Below, piece by piece: positions 42,976-50,727 of a stretch of 64,000 nt of DNA. The stretch is from Maritimibacter sp. (GTDB lineage: Bacteria; Pseudomonadota; Alphaproteobacteria; Rhodobacterales; Rhodobacteraceae). The position numbers were made by a program, and so were the translations under genes. The stretch's first letter is position 1; every line of letters starts with the position of its first letter. The DNA lies in NCBI GenBank assembly GCA_017792445.1, contig CP051232.1:2578001-2642000 (forward strand), read 5' to 3'. Under the pieces are notes generated by a model, which ran no database searches, was not told the origin of the DNA, and saw nothing but the letters and a program-made list of their open reading frames with translations.

Positions 42976-43968
42976 ATGAAAAAACTACTGATCGGCGCGC
43001 TGGCGCTCGGCATGGGGACCGGCGCTGCGCAGGCGGCGGATGAAGTGACGCTGCAGCTCAAGTGGGTCACGCAGGCCCAGTTCGCGGGCTACTACGTCGC
43101 GCTGGAAAAGGGCTTCTACGAGGAAGAGGATCTGGACGTCACGATCAAGCCCGGCGGCCCGGACATCGCGCCCGAGCAGGTGATCGCAGGCGGCGGCGCC
43201 GACGTGATCACCACCTGGATGGCCGCCGCGCTGGCCGCTCGTGAACGGGGCCTGCCGCTGGTGAACATCGCCCAGCCCTTCAAGTCGGGCGGCCTGCAGT
43301 TGACCTGCCTGAAGGAATCCGGCGTCGAGTCGCCCGAGGACTTCCCCGGCCACACGCTGGGCGTCTGGTTCTTCGGCAACGAGTACCCGTTCTACGCGTG
43401 GATGGCCAAGCTGGGTGTTCCGACCGAGGGCGGTGAAGACGGCGTCGAGGTGCTGAAGCAGGCGTTCAACGTCGACCCGCTGCTGAACAAGCAGGCCGAC
43501 TGCATCTCGGTCATGACCTATAACGAGTATGGTCAGGTTCTGGATGCCGGCATTTCCCCGGACGAGCTGGTGACCTTCAACTATCTCGAAGAAGGCGTCG
43601 GCATGATGGAGGACGGCCTGTACGTCCTGGAAGAGAACCTCGACGATCCCGAATTCGCCGACAAGATGGTGCGTTTCGTGCGCGCCTCGATGAAGGGCTG
43701 GAAATACGCCGAGGAGAACCCCGAGGAAGCCGCTGAAATCGTCGTCGACTCTGACGAGACGGGCGCTCAGACGCTGGACCACCAGATCTACATGATGGGT
43801 GAAGTGGCCAAGCTGACCGCCGGTTCCGACGGTGCGCTTGATCCGGCCGACTTCGACCAGACGGTCGCCACCCTGCTGTCGGCGGTGTCGCCCGACAACC
43901 CGGCGATCACCGAAGAGCCGAGCGAAGGCGCGTGGACCCACGCGATCACCGACGAGGCCCTGCAGTAA
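42976..43968 (+). CDS. ABC transporter substrate-binding protein, NMT1/THI5-like (pyrimidine locus)
   Basis: This 330-residue periplasmic binding protein has a signal peptide of about 20 residues (GTGAAQAA cleavage region). The NMT1 motif is LQLKWVTQAQFAGYYVALEKG, and the ligand loop contains PGGPDIAPEQV. The binding protein of the left-arm importer shows the same layout. A GGAGG lies near the start, and a strong terminator follows at 43992. As part of the pyrimidine degradation locus it probably binds uracil, thymine, dihydropyrimidine or a related compound. Confidence 0.92.
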   Translation: MKKLLIGALALGMGTGAAQAADEVTLQLKWVTQAQFAGYYVALEKGFYEEEDLDVTIKPGGPDIAPEQVIAGGGADVITTWMAAALAARERGLPLVNIAQPFKSGGLQLTCLKESGVESPEDFPGHTLGVWFFGNEYPFYAWMAKLGVPTEGGEDGVEVLKQAFNVDPLLNKQADCISVMTYNEYGQVLDAGISPDELVTFNYLEEGVGMMEDGLYVLEENLDDPEFADKMVRFVRASMKGWKYAEENPEEAAEIVVDSDETGAQTLDHQIYMMGEVAKLTAGSDGALDPADFDQTVATLLSAVSPDNPAITEEPSEGAWTHAITDEALQ

Positions 43969-43991
43969 GCAGTCCGACAGGTTACAGGAAG

Positions 43992-44011
43992 GGCCCCGTC
44001 ACGGCGGGGCC
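43992..44011 (+). terminator. Intrinsic terminator after the pyrimidine importer
   Basis: GGCCCCG (43992-43998) pairs with CGGGGCC (44005-44011) around a six-base loop and is followed by TTTTCATTT. It lies 23 bases after the binding-protein stop and ends the plus-strand transport operon. It also lies just past the end of the convergent ThDP enzyme gene. Confidence 0.85.
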
Positions 44012-44028
44012 TTTTCATTTGGGCCGGG

Positions 44029-45573
44029 TCAGTCCAGCGCGAGTTCGATCAGCGAGGGTCCATCGCCCTCGATCCCGTCGCGCAACGCTTTGACCAGCGT
44101 TTCCATATCCTCGGCCCGGGTGCCGGGCAGGCCGTGGCCCTTGGCCATCGCCACCCAGTCAAGGCGCGGCGTATCCACGTCGAACATCGCCTGCGCATTC
44201 GCGCCGTAGGTGTCGACGCCGACGTTCTTCAGTTCGTCCCGCAGGATCTGGTAGCCACGGTTCGCCAGTACGATCACCGTCACGTCCAGCCCCTGCCGCG
44301 CCATCGTCCAAAGGGACTGGCCGGTGTACATGGCCGAGCCGTCGCCGGTCACCACCACCACCTTGCGGTCGGGGCAGGCTGTCGCCGCGCCGACGGCGCC
44401 GGGCAGCGACCAGCCGATCGAGCCGCCGGTGCCGCCGACAAGGTCGATGGGACGCGCGCGGGACAGCATCTCGGGGAAATTCCGCCCGTTCGACACCGCC
44501 TCGTTCAGGAAGATCGCGCCTTCGGGCAGAAGCGCGGACAACGCCTGTCCCAGCTTGTCCGAGGTCGGGCGGCCCGTCGGCAGGTCCGGCAGGTCGGTCT
44601 GGTTCACCGCGGCCTTCGCGCTGCGGGCGCCGGTCGCATTGGCCAGTGCGTCGAGCGTCCAGAGGATATCCATCTCGGGGCTGGCGAGTTCGGCGATTTC
44701 GCAGCCGGCGGGTTCCGGCAGGCTGGGCTTGCCGGGGTAGGCGAAGAATGTGACCGGGCGGTTGCTGCCCAGAAGCGTGATCGAGGTTGCGTCTTTCAAC
44801 GTCTCGATCTTCGGCGCCACGGCATAGGGCAGTTGAACGGCGGCGGGCGATCCGGCGCCGTGCGACCGTCGGGGGATCAGGGTGTCGACGATCAGCCGCG
44901 CGCCGGTGGCGGCGGCGATCCGGGCGGCGGTCTGGAACGCCTCGCCGATCAGGGCCGCGCCGCCCACCATGAGGACCGCGCCGGGCTGGCACAGACGGGT
45001 GGCGGCGGCCTCGATCCGGTCGTCGGCGGGCCGGTACAGTGCGCCGGGGGCGGTCGCCGTCACGGGGCCGGTGGCCGGGTTCCACGCGGTGTCGGCGGGC
45101 AGCACCAGCGTCGCGATCTGGCCGTTCAGGCTGCGCGCCGCGCGGATCGCGGCGGCGCCGTCGGTGGCGACGGTTTCGGCGTCCGGGCTGCGGCGGACCC
45201 AGTGGCTGACCGCGCCTGCGACGCCGTCGAGGTTGCCTTTCAGCGGGCTTTCGTAGGCAAGGTGATGCGTCGCGTGCTCGCCCACCACGTTGACCACGCC
45301 GGATCCGGCCTTGCGGGCGTTGTGGAGGTTGGCGAAACCGTTCGCGAAGCCGGGGCCAAGGTGCAAGAGCGTCGCCGAGACGTCGCGCTTCATGCGGAAA
45401 TAGACGTCCGCCGCGCCGGTCACGCCACCCTCGAACAGGCACAGCACGCAGTTCATCTCGGGGTGGGTGTCGAGCGCAGCGACGAAGTGCATCTCGGACG
45501 TGCCGGGGTTGGCGAAGACGGTGTCGACGCCGCTGGCCAGCAGAGTCTTCACGAGGGATTCGGCGCCGTTCAT
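44029..45573 (-). CDS. ThDP-dependent enzyme, acetolactate synthase large-subunit-like
   Basis: This 514-residue protein starts at 45573 behind a strong AAGGAGGA. It has the three-domain ThDP fold: catalytic Glu48 in LFEGGVTGAADVYFRM, a central domain, and the cofactor motif GDGSAMYTGQSL with NRGYQIL. It is shorter than IlvB and IlvG (about 560-590) and has no IlvN partner nearby. It is thus closer to benzoylformate-decarboxylase-like or uncharacterised acetolactate-synthase-like enzymes. It probably decarboxylates a 2-oxo acid. It is divergent from a small gene across a region with a TGTATATACA palindrome. Confidence 0.88.
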   Translation of the reverse strand: MNGAESLVKTLLASGVDTVFANPGTSEMHFVAALDTHPEMNCVLCLFEGGVTGAADVYFRMKRDVSATLLHLGPGFANGFANLHNARKAGSGVVNVVGEHATHHLAYESPLKGNLDGVAGAVSHWVRRSPDAETVATDGAAAIRAARSLNGQIATLVLPADTAWNPATGPVTATAPGALYRPADDRIEAAATRLCQPGAVLMVGGAALIGEAFQTAARIAAATGARLIVDTLIPRRSHGAGSPAAVQLPYAVAPKIETLKDATSITLLGSNRPVTFFAYPGKPSLPEPAGCEIAELASPEMDILWTLDALANATGARSAKAAVNQTDLPDLPTGRPTSDKLGQALSALLPEGAIFLNEAVSNGRNFPEMLSRARPIDLVGGTGGSIGWSLPGAVGAATACPDRKVVVVTGDGSAMYTGQSLWTMARQGLDVTVIVLANRGYQILRDELKNVGVDTYGANAQAMFDVDTPRLDWVAMAKGHGLPGTRAEDMETLVKALRDGIEGDGPSLIELALD

Positions 45574-45707
45574 CTGTGTCCTCCTTGTGCCCAGCCGCGC
45601 GAGTGTGGGGGAGCCGCAGCAGAGGTGCAAGGGGCGGTTCGGACGCCGACGGCTGGCGCGGGAATTTGCTTTCGCGTCTCGCCGGTTGGCCGGTTGGTCA
45701 TCAAAAA

Positions 45708-45717
45708 TGTATATACA
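45708..45717. promoter_or_regulatory. Palindromic candidate operator between divergent genes
   Basis: TGTATATACA is a perfect 10-base palindrome just upstream of the -35 box of the small-gene promoter, 135 bases from the ThDP enzyme start. GntR/FadR-type regulators often bind TGTA-N-TACA sites. No such regulator gene is in this window. Confidence 0.4.
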
Positions 45718-45722
45718 ATGTA

Positions 45723-45751
45723 TTGACGAAATGGGCCACCCTGCCTATATC
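45723..45751 (+). promoter_or_regulatory. Sigma70-type promoter of the small gene
   Basis: A -35 box TTGACG (45723-45728) and a -10 box TATATC (45746-45751) stand at exactly 17 bases. The predicted start near 45758 would leave about 45 bases of leader before the small gene's ATG. AT content is locally high. Confidence 0.65.
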
Positions 45752-45802
45752 ATCCTCTGCACGCTGATGACGGCGTGTGACGTTGTACGGAAGGAACGAC
45801 AG

Positions 45803-45934
45803 ATGACTGTTTTGACTGCTCAGGCGCTGTTGCCGTTCGCTCCGGTCAAGCGGAATGGACGGTTCGTGCTGAACTACCTGCCGAAGTCGCTGTACCAATC
45901 GGCGAAATCGCTGAAGTCGATCTTCGCGCAGTGA
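45803..45934 (+). CDS. Very small basic protein, 43 residues, unknown
   Basis: An ATG at 45803 with AAGGA eight to twelve bases upstream opens 43 codons: MTVLTAQALLPFAPVKRNGR, then FVLNYLPKSLYQSAKSLKSI and FAQ. It is basic (about seven Lys/Arg) and amphipathic, with no membrane segment. A good promoter lies 52 bases upstream and a strong intrinsic terminator 38 bases downstream, so this is an independent transcript of about 250 bases. It could be a small protein, a dual-function RNA or a small RNA with a short frame. The codon pattern and ribosome site favour translation. I do not recognise a family. Confidence 0.6.
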   Translation: MTVLTAQALLPFAPVKRNGRFVLNYLPKSLYQSAKSLKSIFAQ

Positions 45935-45971
45935 TTTTGTGATCCTGCCGCGCATTGCGGTCGGGACAACG

Positions 45972-46008
45972 GGAAAGGGGTCCGGGCTTTGCCTGCGGGC
46001 CCCTTTCC
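45972..46008 (+). terminator. Intrinsic terminator of the small gene
   Basis: A 13-base stem (45972-45984 with 45996-46008, one G-T pair) closes an eleven-base loop and is followed by GTTTC. The lower stem is GGAAAGGGG with CCCCTTTCC. It terminates the small-gene transcript and also separates it from the convergent FliM/FliN-type gene. Confidence 0.8.
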
Positions 46009-46038
46009 GTTTCATGGCGCGCGCGTCGGGGTGCCGCG

Positions 46039-47148
46039 TCAGTCCGGCAGATCGAGACCTGCCATCGGAACGGGGTCGAGCGCCGGGATATCGTCCAGCG
46101 CCATCGGTTCGGGTGACGGAAGGTCCGGAGCCATCGGTGCCGGGTCCGGCATGCCGGGTTCGGGCATTGCAAGATCGGCTGTGGGCAGATCGGTGGGGGC
46201 CAGATCGGCCGCGCCGGGCATCGGAGGGGCTGCGGACATTGGTGCAAGATCGGTGGTCAGCGCGGGCTGCGGCGGCGGCGCATCGGCCGACCGCAGGCGC
46301 ACCGCCCGCATCGCGCCGGACCGTCCCAGACGCGCCGCCATCAGCTTGCGGCCATCCATCCCGCGCAACTCGACGCCGTCGAGCGTGGCGCGGCCCAGCG
46401 GCAGGACCTGATCGACGTGCAGGCGCGACACCTCTGACAAGGGCAGGCTGACCCTGCATAGCCTCGCCTCAAGCGAGACGGGGCTGGCCATCACCGCCTT
46501 TTCCATCAGGTCGGGCCAGTCGCCCGGTTCCTCTGCCGTGCCGGGCAGGGCGGCGCGGCTTCGGCTGGGCAGGACATAGTGCAGGCGTCCCGTCTTCACC
46601 CCGCCGGCAAAGTCCATCTCTGCGGTCAGGTGCAGGTGCGCGGCGTCCTGTATCGCCATGGCGGCGACGCGGGCATCCACCACCCGGCCCGAGAATGTGT
46701 AGCCGTCCAGCGCCGGAAGTCCGCCGTAGTCCGCCGCCAGCGCCGCGAAGCCGTCCAGCGTCATCTCGACAAGGTCGCGCATCAGCAGCGCGTCGGTCGC
46801 GGTTGGCGTGCGGTCGGGCGCGGCGCCGGGCAGGACCTTGCCCAGCGTCTGCGCTTCGATCGCGGCGGCGACGGCCTGCGGGCACAGCACGGCAAGAGCG
46901 ACGGCCCCGGCGGGACCGTCAAGGCGCAGGATCAGCCCCGGATCGGGCAGGGCGCTTGCCAGATCCTCGGGCATCAGCGTTCCGCGTCCAAGGTCCTTCA
47001 GCACGATTGGCACGCCAAGGGTCCGGTCGCCCGTCTTGGCAAGCGACAGCCGCATCGCCTTGGCCGGCGTCATCTCGGACAGGCCAAGCGCGGCGCGGCG
47101 CGCGCCCAGCATGCGCCTTAGCACTGGTGTATCGGCAGCTTCCGCCAT
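46039..47148 (-). CDS. FliM/FliN-family flagellar motor switch-like protein (orphan)
   Basis: This 369-residue protein has a central FliM-like region and a SpoA/FliN-type C-terminal domain, with VSLPLSEVSRLHVDQVLPLGRA, as parts of a conserved block at about 227-250. Its last 70 residues are an unusual tail rich in Pro, Met, Ala and Asp (repeated PMAPDLPSPEP-like elements). No flagellar genes surround it. It may be a second switch protein found in roseobacters. The start at 47148 follows no strong ribosome site. The kinase gene downstream on the plus-coordinate side is also minus strand. Confidence 0.75.
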   Translation of the reverse strand: MAEAADTPVLRRMLGARRAALGLSEMTPAKAMRLSLAKTGDRTLGVPIVLKDLGRGTLMPEDLASALPDPGLILRLDGPAGAVALAVLCPQAVAAAIEAQTLGKVLPGAAPDRTPTATDALLMRDLVEMTLDGFAALAADYGGLPALDGYTFSGRVVDARVAAMAIQDAAHLHLTAEMDFAGGVKTGRLHYVLPSRSRAALPGTAEEPGDWPDLMEKAVMASPVSLEARLCRVSLPLSEVSRLHVDQVLPLGRATLDGVELRGMDGRKLMAARLGRSGAMRAVRLRSADAPPPQPALTTDLAPMSAAPPMPGAADLAPTDLPTADLAMPEPGMPDPAPMAPDLPSPEPMALDDIPALDPVPMAGLDLPD

Positions 47149-47245
47149 TCCCCTTGCCCGTAACAGGTGGTTTCAAACCGGGTCATCCCCGGACTTGCCA
47201 GATGCGGGTTACCAAAGCGTTAGAAAGGCCGGGACAGGTGCGCCG

Positions 47246-49936
47246 TCACGCGGCGCTGCGGGCCTGCACGCGGGGCAGGGAAACGCGGAACGCGGTGCCG
47301 CCCTGACCCGGAAGATAAGACACCGAGCCGCCCAGCCGCTCCATGATCTCGCGGCAGATCGCCAGACCCAGACCGGCGCCGCCCGCGCGGCCCTGATCGG
47401 TCAGGCGCGAGAACTTCTCGAAGATCACCGCCTGACTGGCCTTGGGGATGCCGGTGCCGTTGTCGACGAAGTCCAGCCGGACTTCGCCGTCGTGGCGCGA
47501 CACGCGGATCCGCAGTTCCGGCATCTCGGCGTCGCAGTACTTGCGGGCGTTGGCGATCAGGTTGATGAACACCTGCGCCAGCCGGTCGCCATCGGTGACG
47601 ACCGCCAGCCGCTCTGCCGCAGGGTCGCGCCGGATGTGCAGCTCTGGCCCCTCGCGCGCCGAGGTCGCGGCGACAGCGCGGTCAATGACGTGGCCAAGCT
47701 CCGTTTCCTGCCAGTTCAGCGAAACCTGCCCGTTCTCCAGCACGCTCAGGTCCAGCAGATCGTCCAGCAGCCGGGTCAGGCGGATCGTCTCGTCGTGGAT
47801 GATGGTGGCGAAGCGTTCCTGTTCTTCCGCCGCCATCTGGCCGCCGGACATCAGGATCTCGGAGAATGCCCGGATCGAGGTCATCGGTGTGCGCAGTTCG
47901 TGGCTGATCTGGCTGAGGAAGGCGTCCTTCTGGATCGACAGCTGCGTCAATTTCTCGTTCGCGTCGCGCAACTGACGGGCGGTGCGGGACAGCTCTTCGC
48001 GCTGGGCTTCCAGTTGCGAGGTGTGTTCCATGATCTGCGCGGTCTCGTCGGCCACGGCCATCAGGTCCTCGACCGACACGGCGGTGCCGCCGGTGATCTG
48101 GCCCACCATCGCATGCGCCGTCGCCGCGCCCACCGAGCCGGCAAGCTGCCGTTCCAGCGTTTCGATGAAATCGGGCGTCGTGTCGGGCAGGTAGCCGCCG
48201 GTGCCCTGCCGCCCGGCCTCGGTTCTGAACAGCGCCTGCGCCTCGTCCGGGCCGAGGATGCGCTGCGACATGATCAGCAGGTCCTCTGCCTCGGCAGAAC
48301 TCGACGACCAGCCGCGCGCGCTGCCGGAGTGTTCGTAGACGTTGACGAATTGCGCGCCCTGAAGGCGTTCCAGCGGGCGCGGAAAGCTCATCAGCGACAC
48401 CACGACGAAGGCGCCGGTGTTCAGAAGCATCGACCAGAAGACGGAATGCACCACCGGGTCCATCCCGCCCAGTCCGAACAGCGCCTGCGGCCGCAGCCAG
48501 CCGATACCAAGCGGCCCCTCGGCCAACAGCCGTGCGGGCATCACGAAGCTTTCGCCAAAGCTGGGAACGAACAGGGTGTAGGCCCAGACCACGAAGCCCA
48601 GCGCCAGTCCGACCGCGGCCCCGTTGCGCGAGGCGCCGCGCCAAAACAGCCCGCCCAGCATCGCCGGAAGCACCTGCGCCACCCCGGCGAACGAGATCAG
48701 GCCGATGGCCGCCAGCGCGGTGCTGCCGCCGGAGAGGTGGAAGTACAGGTAGCCCAGCAAAAGCACCGCCGCGATCGAGATGCGGCGGGCGGTGATCACC
48801 ACGTCGCGCACGTCGCCCGAGACGGTGGCGCTTTCGCGGCGCACCGACAGCCAGATCGGCATGACGATGTGGTTCGACACCATCGTCGACAGCGCGATGG
48901 CCGCTACGATGACCATTGAGGTCGCGCTGGAGAAGCCTCCGAGGAAGGACAGCATCGCCAGCCCGTCGCGCCCCTGCGCCAGCGGCACCGTCAGCACATA
49001 AAGGTCGGGGTTGCCATTGGGCAGCAGGCTTAGCCCGACCACCGCAATCGGCACGACGAACAGGCTCATCAGGAACAGGTACAAGGGGAACGCCCAGCTT
49101 GCGACGGCAAGGTGCTTTTCGTCCGGGTTCTCGACCACCATGACCTGAAACATCCGTGGCAGGCACAGGAAGGCCGCCGCCGACAGGAAGATCAGCCCGG
49201 CCCAGCGTCCCGGCGCCGGAGTCCATTCCGCAAGGCTCGACGCCTCGATCCTTTGGGCGATGTCCCACGGGCCGTCCGCGACGCCCCAGACGACGAACAC
49301 ACCGACCGCCAGCAGGGCGAACAGCTTCACCACCGCTTCAAGAGCGATGGCGGTGACCACGCCGTGATGGCGCTCGTTCGCGTCGAGGGTGCGGGTGCCG
49401 AACAGGATGGTGAACACCGTCAGTCCTCCCGCGACGGCAAGTGCAGTGGCGTCCAGTTGCTCGAACGTCGGCGCGTCGCCCGAGCCGTTGCCGGAGAACA
49501 CCGAGAACGACAGCGTGACCGATTGCAGCTGAAGCGCGATGTAGGGCGTGGTGCCGATCACCGCGAGCAGGGTCACGAAGACGCCCAGCAGGTTGGATTT
49601 GCCATAGCGGCTGGATACGAGGTCGGCGACCGAGGTGATCCGCTGAGACCGGCCGATCCGCACCAGCTTGCGGAGCACCGACCACCAGCCGATCAGCACC
49701 AGCGTCGGGCCAAGGTAGATCGTCACGAACTCGAGCCCCGAGTTCACCGCGTAGCCCACCGCGCCATAGAAGGTCCACGCGGTGCAGTAGATCGACAGGG
49801 ACAACGTGTAGACCCATGGCGAGCGCAGCCAGCCCACCTGTCCCCGTTCCGCCCGGCGTTCGGCGGCGAAGGCGACCACGAACAAAAGCACCACGTAAAG
49901 CAGGCAGACAACGACCAGCAGGTTGAAGCCGATCAT
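47246..49936 (-). CDS. Sodium/solute-symporter-type sensor histidine kinase (CrbS-like)
   Basis: This 896-residue protein fuses a SSS transporter domain of about 12-13 helices (residues about 1-490; TAWTFYGAVGYAVNSGLEF, SRYGKSN, ANERHHGVV) to a linker and a histidine kinase. The H-box histidine is near residue 680 in LSQISHELRTPM. The N-box is NLIANARKY, the G1 box DNGTGIPK and the G2 box GGAGLGLAI. CbrA/CrbS kinases have this design; CrbS controls acetyl-CoA synthetase in other bacteria. The start at 49936 overlaps the stop of a small membrane-protein gene. A REC-only regulator is first in the operon. Confidence 0.9.
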   Translation of the reverse strand: MIGFNLLVVVCLLYVVLLFVVAFAAERRAERGQVGWLRSPWVYTLSLSIYCTAWTFYGAVGYAVNSGLEFVTIYLGPTLVLIGWWSVLRKLVRIGRSQRITSVADLVSSRYGKSNLLGVFVTLLAVIGTTPYIALQLQSVTLSFSVFSGNGSGDAPTFEQLDATALAVAGGLTVFTILFGTRTLDANERHHGVVTAIALEAVVKLFALLAVGVFVVWGVADGPWDIAQRIEASSLAEWTPAPGRWAGLIFLSAAAFLCLPRMFQVMVVENPDEKHLAVASWAFPLYLFLMSLFVVPIAVVGLSLLPNGNPDLYVLTVPLAQGRDGLAMLSFLGGFSSATSMVIVAAIALSTMVSNHIVMPIWLSVRRESATVSGDVRDVVITARRISIAAVLLLGYLYFHLSGGSTALAAIGLISFAGVAQVLPAMLGGLFWRGASRNGAAVGLALGFVVWAYTLFVPSFGESFVMPARLLAEGPLGIGWLRPQALFGLGGMDPVVHSVFWSMLLNTGAFVVVSLMSFPRPLERLQGAQFVNVYEHSGSARGWSSSSAEAEDLLIMSQRILGPDEAQALFRTEAGRQGTGGYLPDTTPDFIETLERQLAGSVGAATAHAMVGQITGGTAVSVEDLMAVADETAQIMEHTSQLEAQREELSRTARQLRDANEKLTQLSIQKDAFLSQISHELRTPMTSIRAFSEILMSGGQMAAEEQERFATIIHDETIRLTRLLDDLLDLSVLENGQVSLNWQETELGHVIDRAVAATSAREGPELHIRRDPAAERLAVVTDGDRLAQVFINLIANARKYCDAEMPELRIRVSRHDGEVRLDFVDNGTGIPKASQAVIFEKFSRLTDQGRAGGAGLGLAICREIMERLGGSVSYLPGQGGTAFRVSLPRVQARSAA

Positions 49937-50199
49937 TCGTCGCGCTCCTGCGGCGGGTTGTGTTCGTCCGGGCGCAACAGGATGCGCGAGAATAGCAGCG
50001 ACACGGCGATCAGGCCGCCCCAGACCGCGAAGATGTAGATGCCGCTGCCAGCGGTGCGCAGCACGCGGCCCGGGGAAAGCACCCAAACCAGCGGCATCAG
50101 GAACAGGAATGCGCCCAGAACGGGCAACAGCCGCGCCCCGTCCATCACGCGCCGGCGGCGGTAGCTGCGGCGTTCAAGAAAGACGGGACGGCGGGACAT
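49933..50199 (-). CDS. Small two-helix membrane protein in symporter-kinase operon
   Basis: This 88-residue protein has a very basic N-terminus (FLERRSYRRRRVM) and two hydrophobic segments (about 24-42 and 52-72). The tail is polar (LLRPDEHNPPQERDE). It lies between the REC-only regulator and the symporter-kinase, overlapping the latter by four bases. Symporters of this family sometimes have a small membrane subunit; this gene could have an equivalent role for the kinase. No domain family is recognised. Confidence 0.7.
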   Translation of the reverse strand: MSRRPVFLERRSYRRRRVMDGARLLPVLGAFLFLMPLVWVLSPGRVLRTAGSGIYIFAVWGGLIAVSLLFSRILLRPDEHNPPQERDE

Positions 50200-50210
50200 G
50201 CGGGCGGGCC

Positions 50211-50579
50211 CTATTGCAGAACGAGGTCGCGCACCGCCTCCAGCACCTCGGCATTGGAGAACGGCTTGGTCATGAAGCGGCTGGCGCCCATGCGCTCGGC
50301 CTGCTCGCGGTCCTTGGCGCGGCCGCGCGCCGTCAGCATAAGCACCGGCAGGCCAGCCGTCTCGGGCGCGGCGCGCAGATCGGCAAGGATGTCGAAGCCG
50401 CTGCGGTTCGGCAGCATCACGTCAAGGATCACAAGGTCCGGCGCGCGCCGGGCGATCTCGTCCATCGCGGTTTTCCCGTCGGCATGGGTATCCACCGCCC
50501 ACCCGTCTCGCGACAGGATGAAGCTGATGGCTTGTATGATGTTCGGCTCGTCCTCGATAAGCAGAACACGTTTTTCCAT
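50211..50579 (-). CDS. Single-domain response regulator
   Basis: This 122-residue protein is only a receiver domain: LLIEDEPN with the acidic pair, phospho-acceptor Asp in VILDVMLPNRSG near residue 53, Thr in MLTARGR and Lys in FMTKPFSN. There is no output domain, so it probably acts through protein binding or a phosphorelay. It is the first gene of the three-gene signalling unit, 11 bases before the small membrane-protein gene. The CrbR partner known from other bacteria has a LuxR-type output domain, which is absent here. Confidence 0.9.
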   Translation of the reverse strand: MEKRVLLIEDEPNIIQAISFILSRDGWAVDTHADGKTAMDEIARRAPDLVILDVMLPNRSGFDILADLRAAPETAGLPVLMLTARGRAKDREQAERMGASRFMTKPFSNAEVLEAVRDLVLQ

Positions 50580-50675
50580 GGTCCGAACCCCTCCCCTGGC
50601 CCGTGCCGGATACTCCGCGCGTTCAGGGAACTATCGGGGAAGGAATGCGGGGTGTCAAAACGCTTGGATGCCGCA

Positions 50676-50694
50676 GCCGCCGATTTCCGGCGGC
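50676..50694. terminator. Hairpin downstream of the FUSC gene
   Basis: GCCGCCG (50676-50682) pairs perfectly with CGGCGGC (50688-50694) around ATTTC. It lies 34 bases after the FUSC stop, between that gene and the signalling operon. No T-run follows, so it may be a Rho-linked or mRNA-protecting structure. Confidence 0.4.
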
Positions 50695-50727
50695 CGGACA
50701 CCGGAATGGCACAGGAACGCGCAAGGA

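Noticed and set aside
43970-44030. Possible riboswitch or small RNA after the pyrimidine binding-protein gene
   Set aside because: Only a simple intrinsic terminator is seen; no aptamer-like conserved structure.
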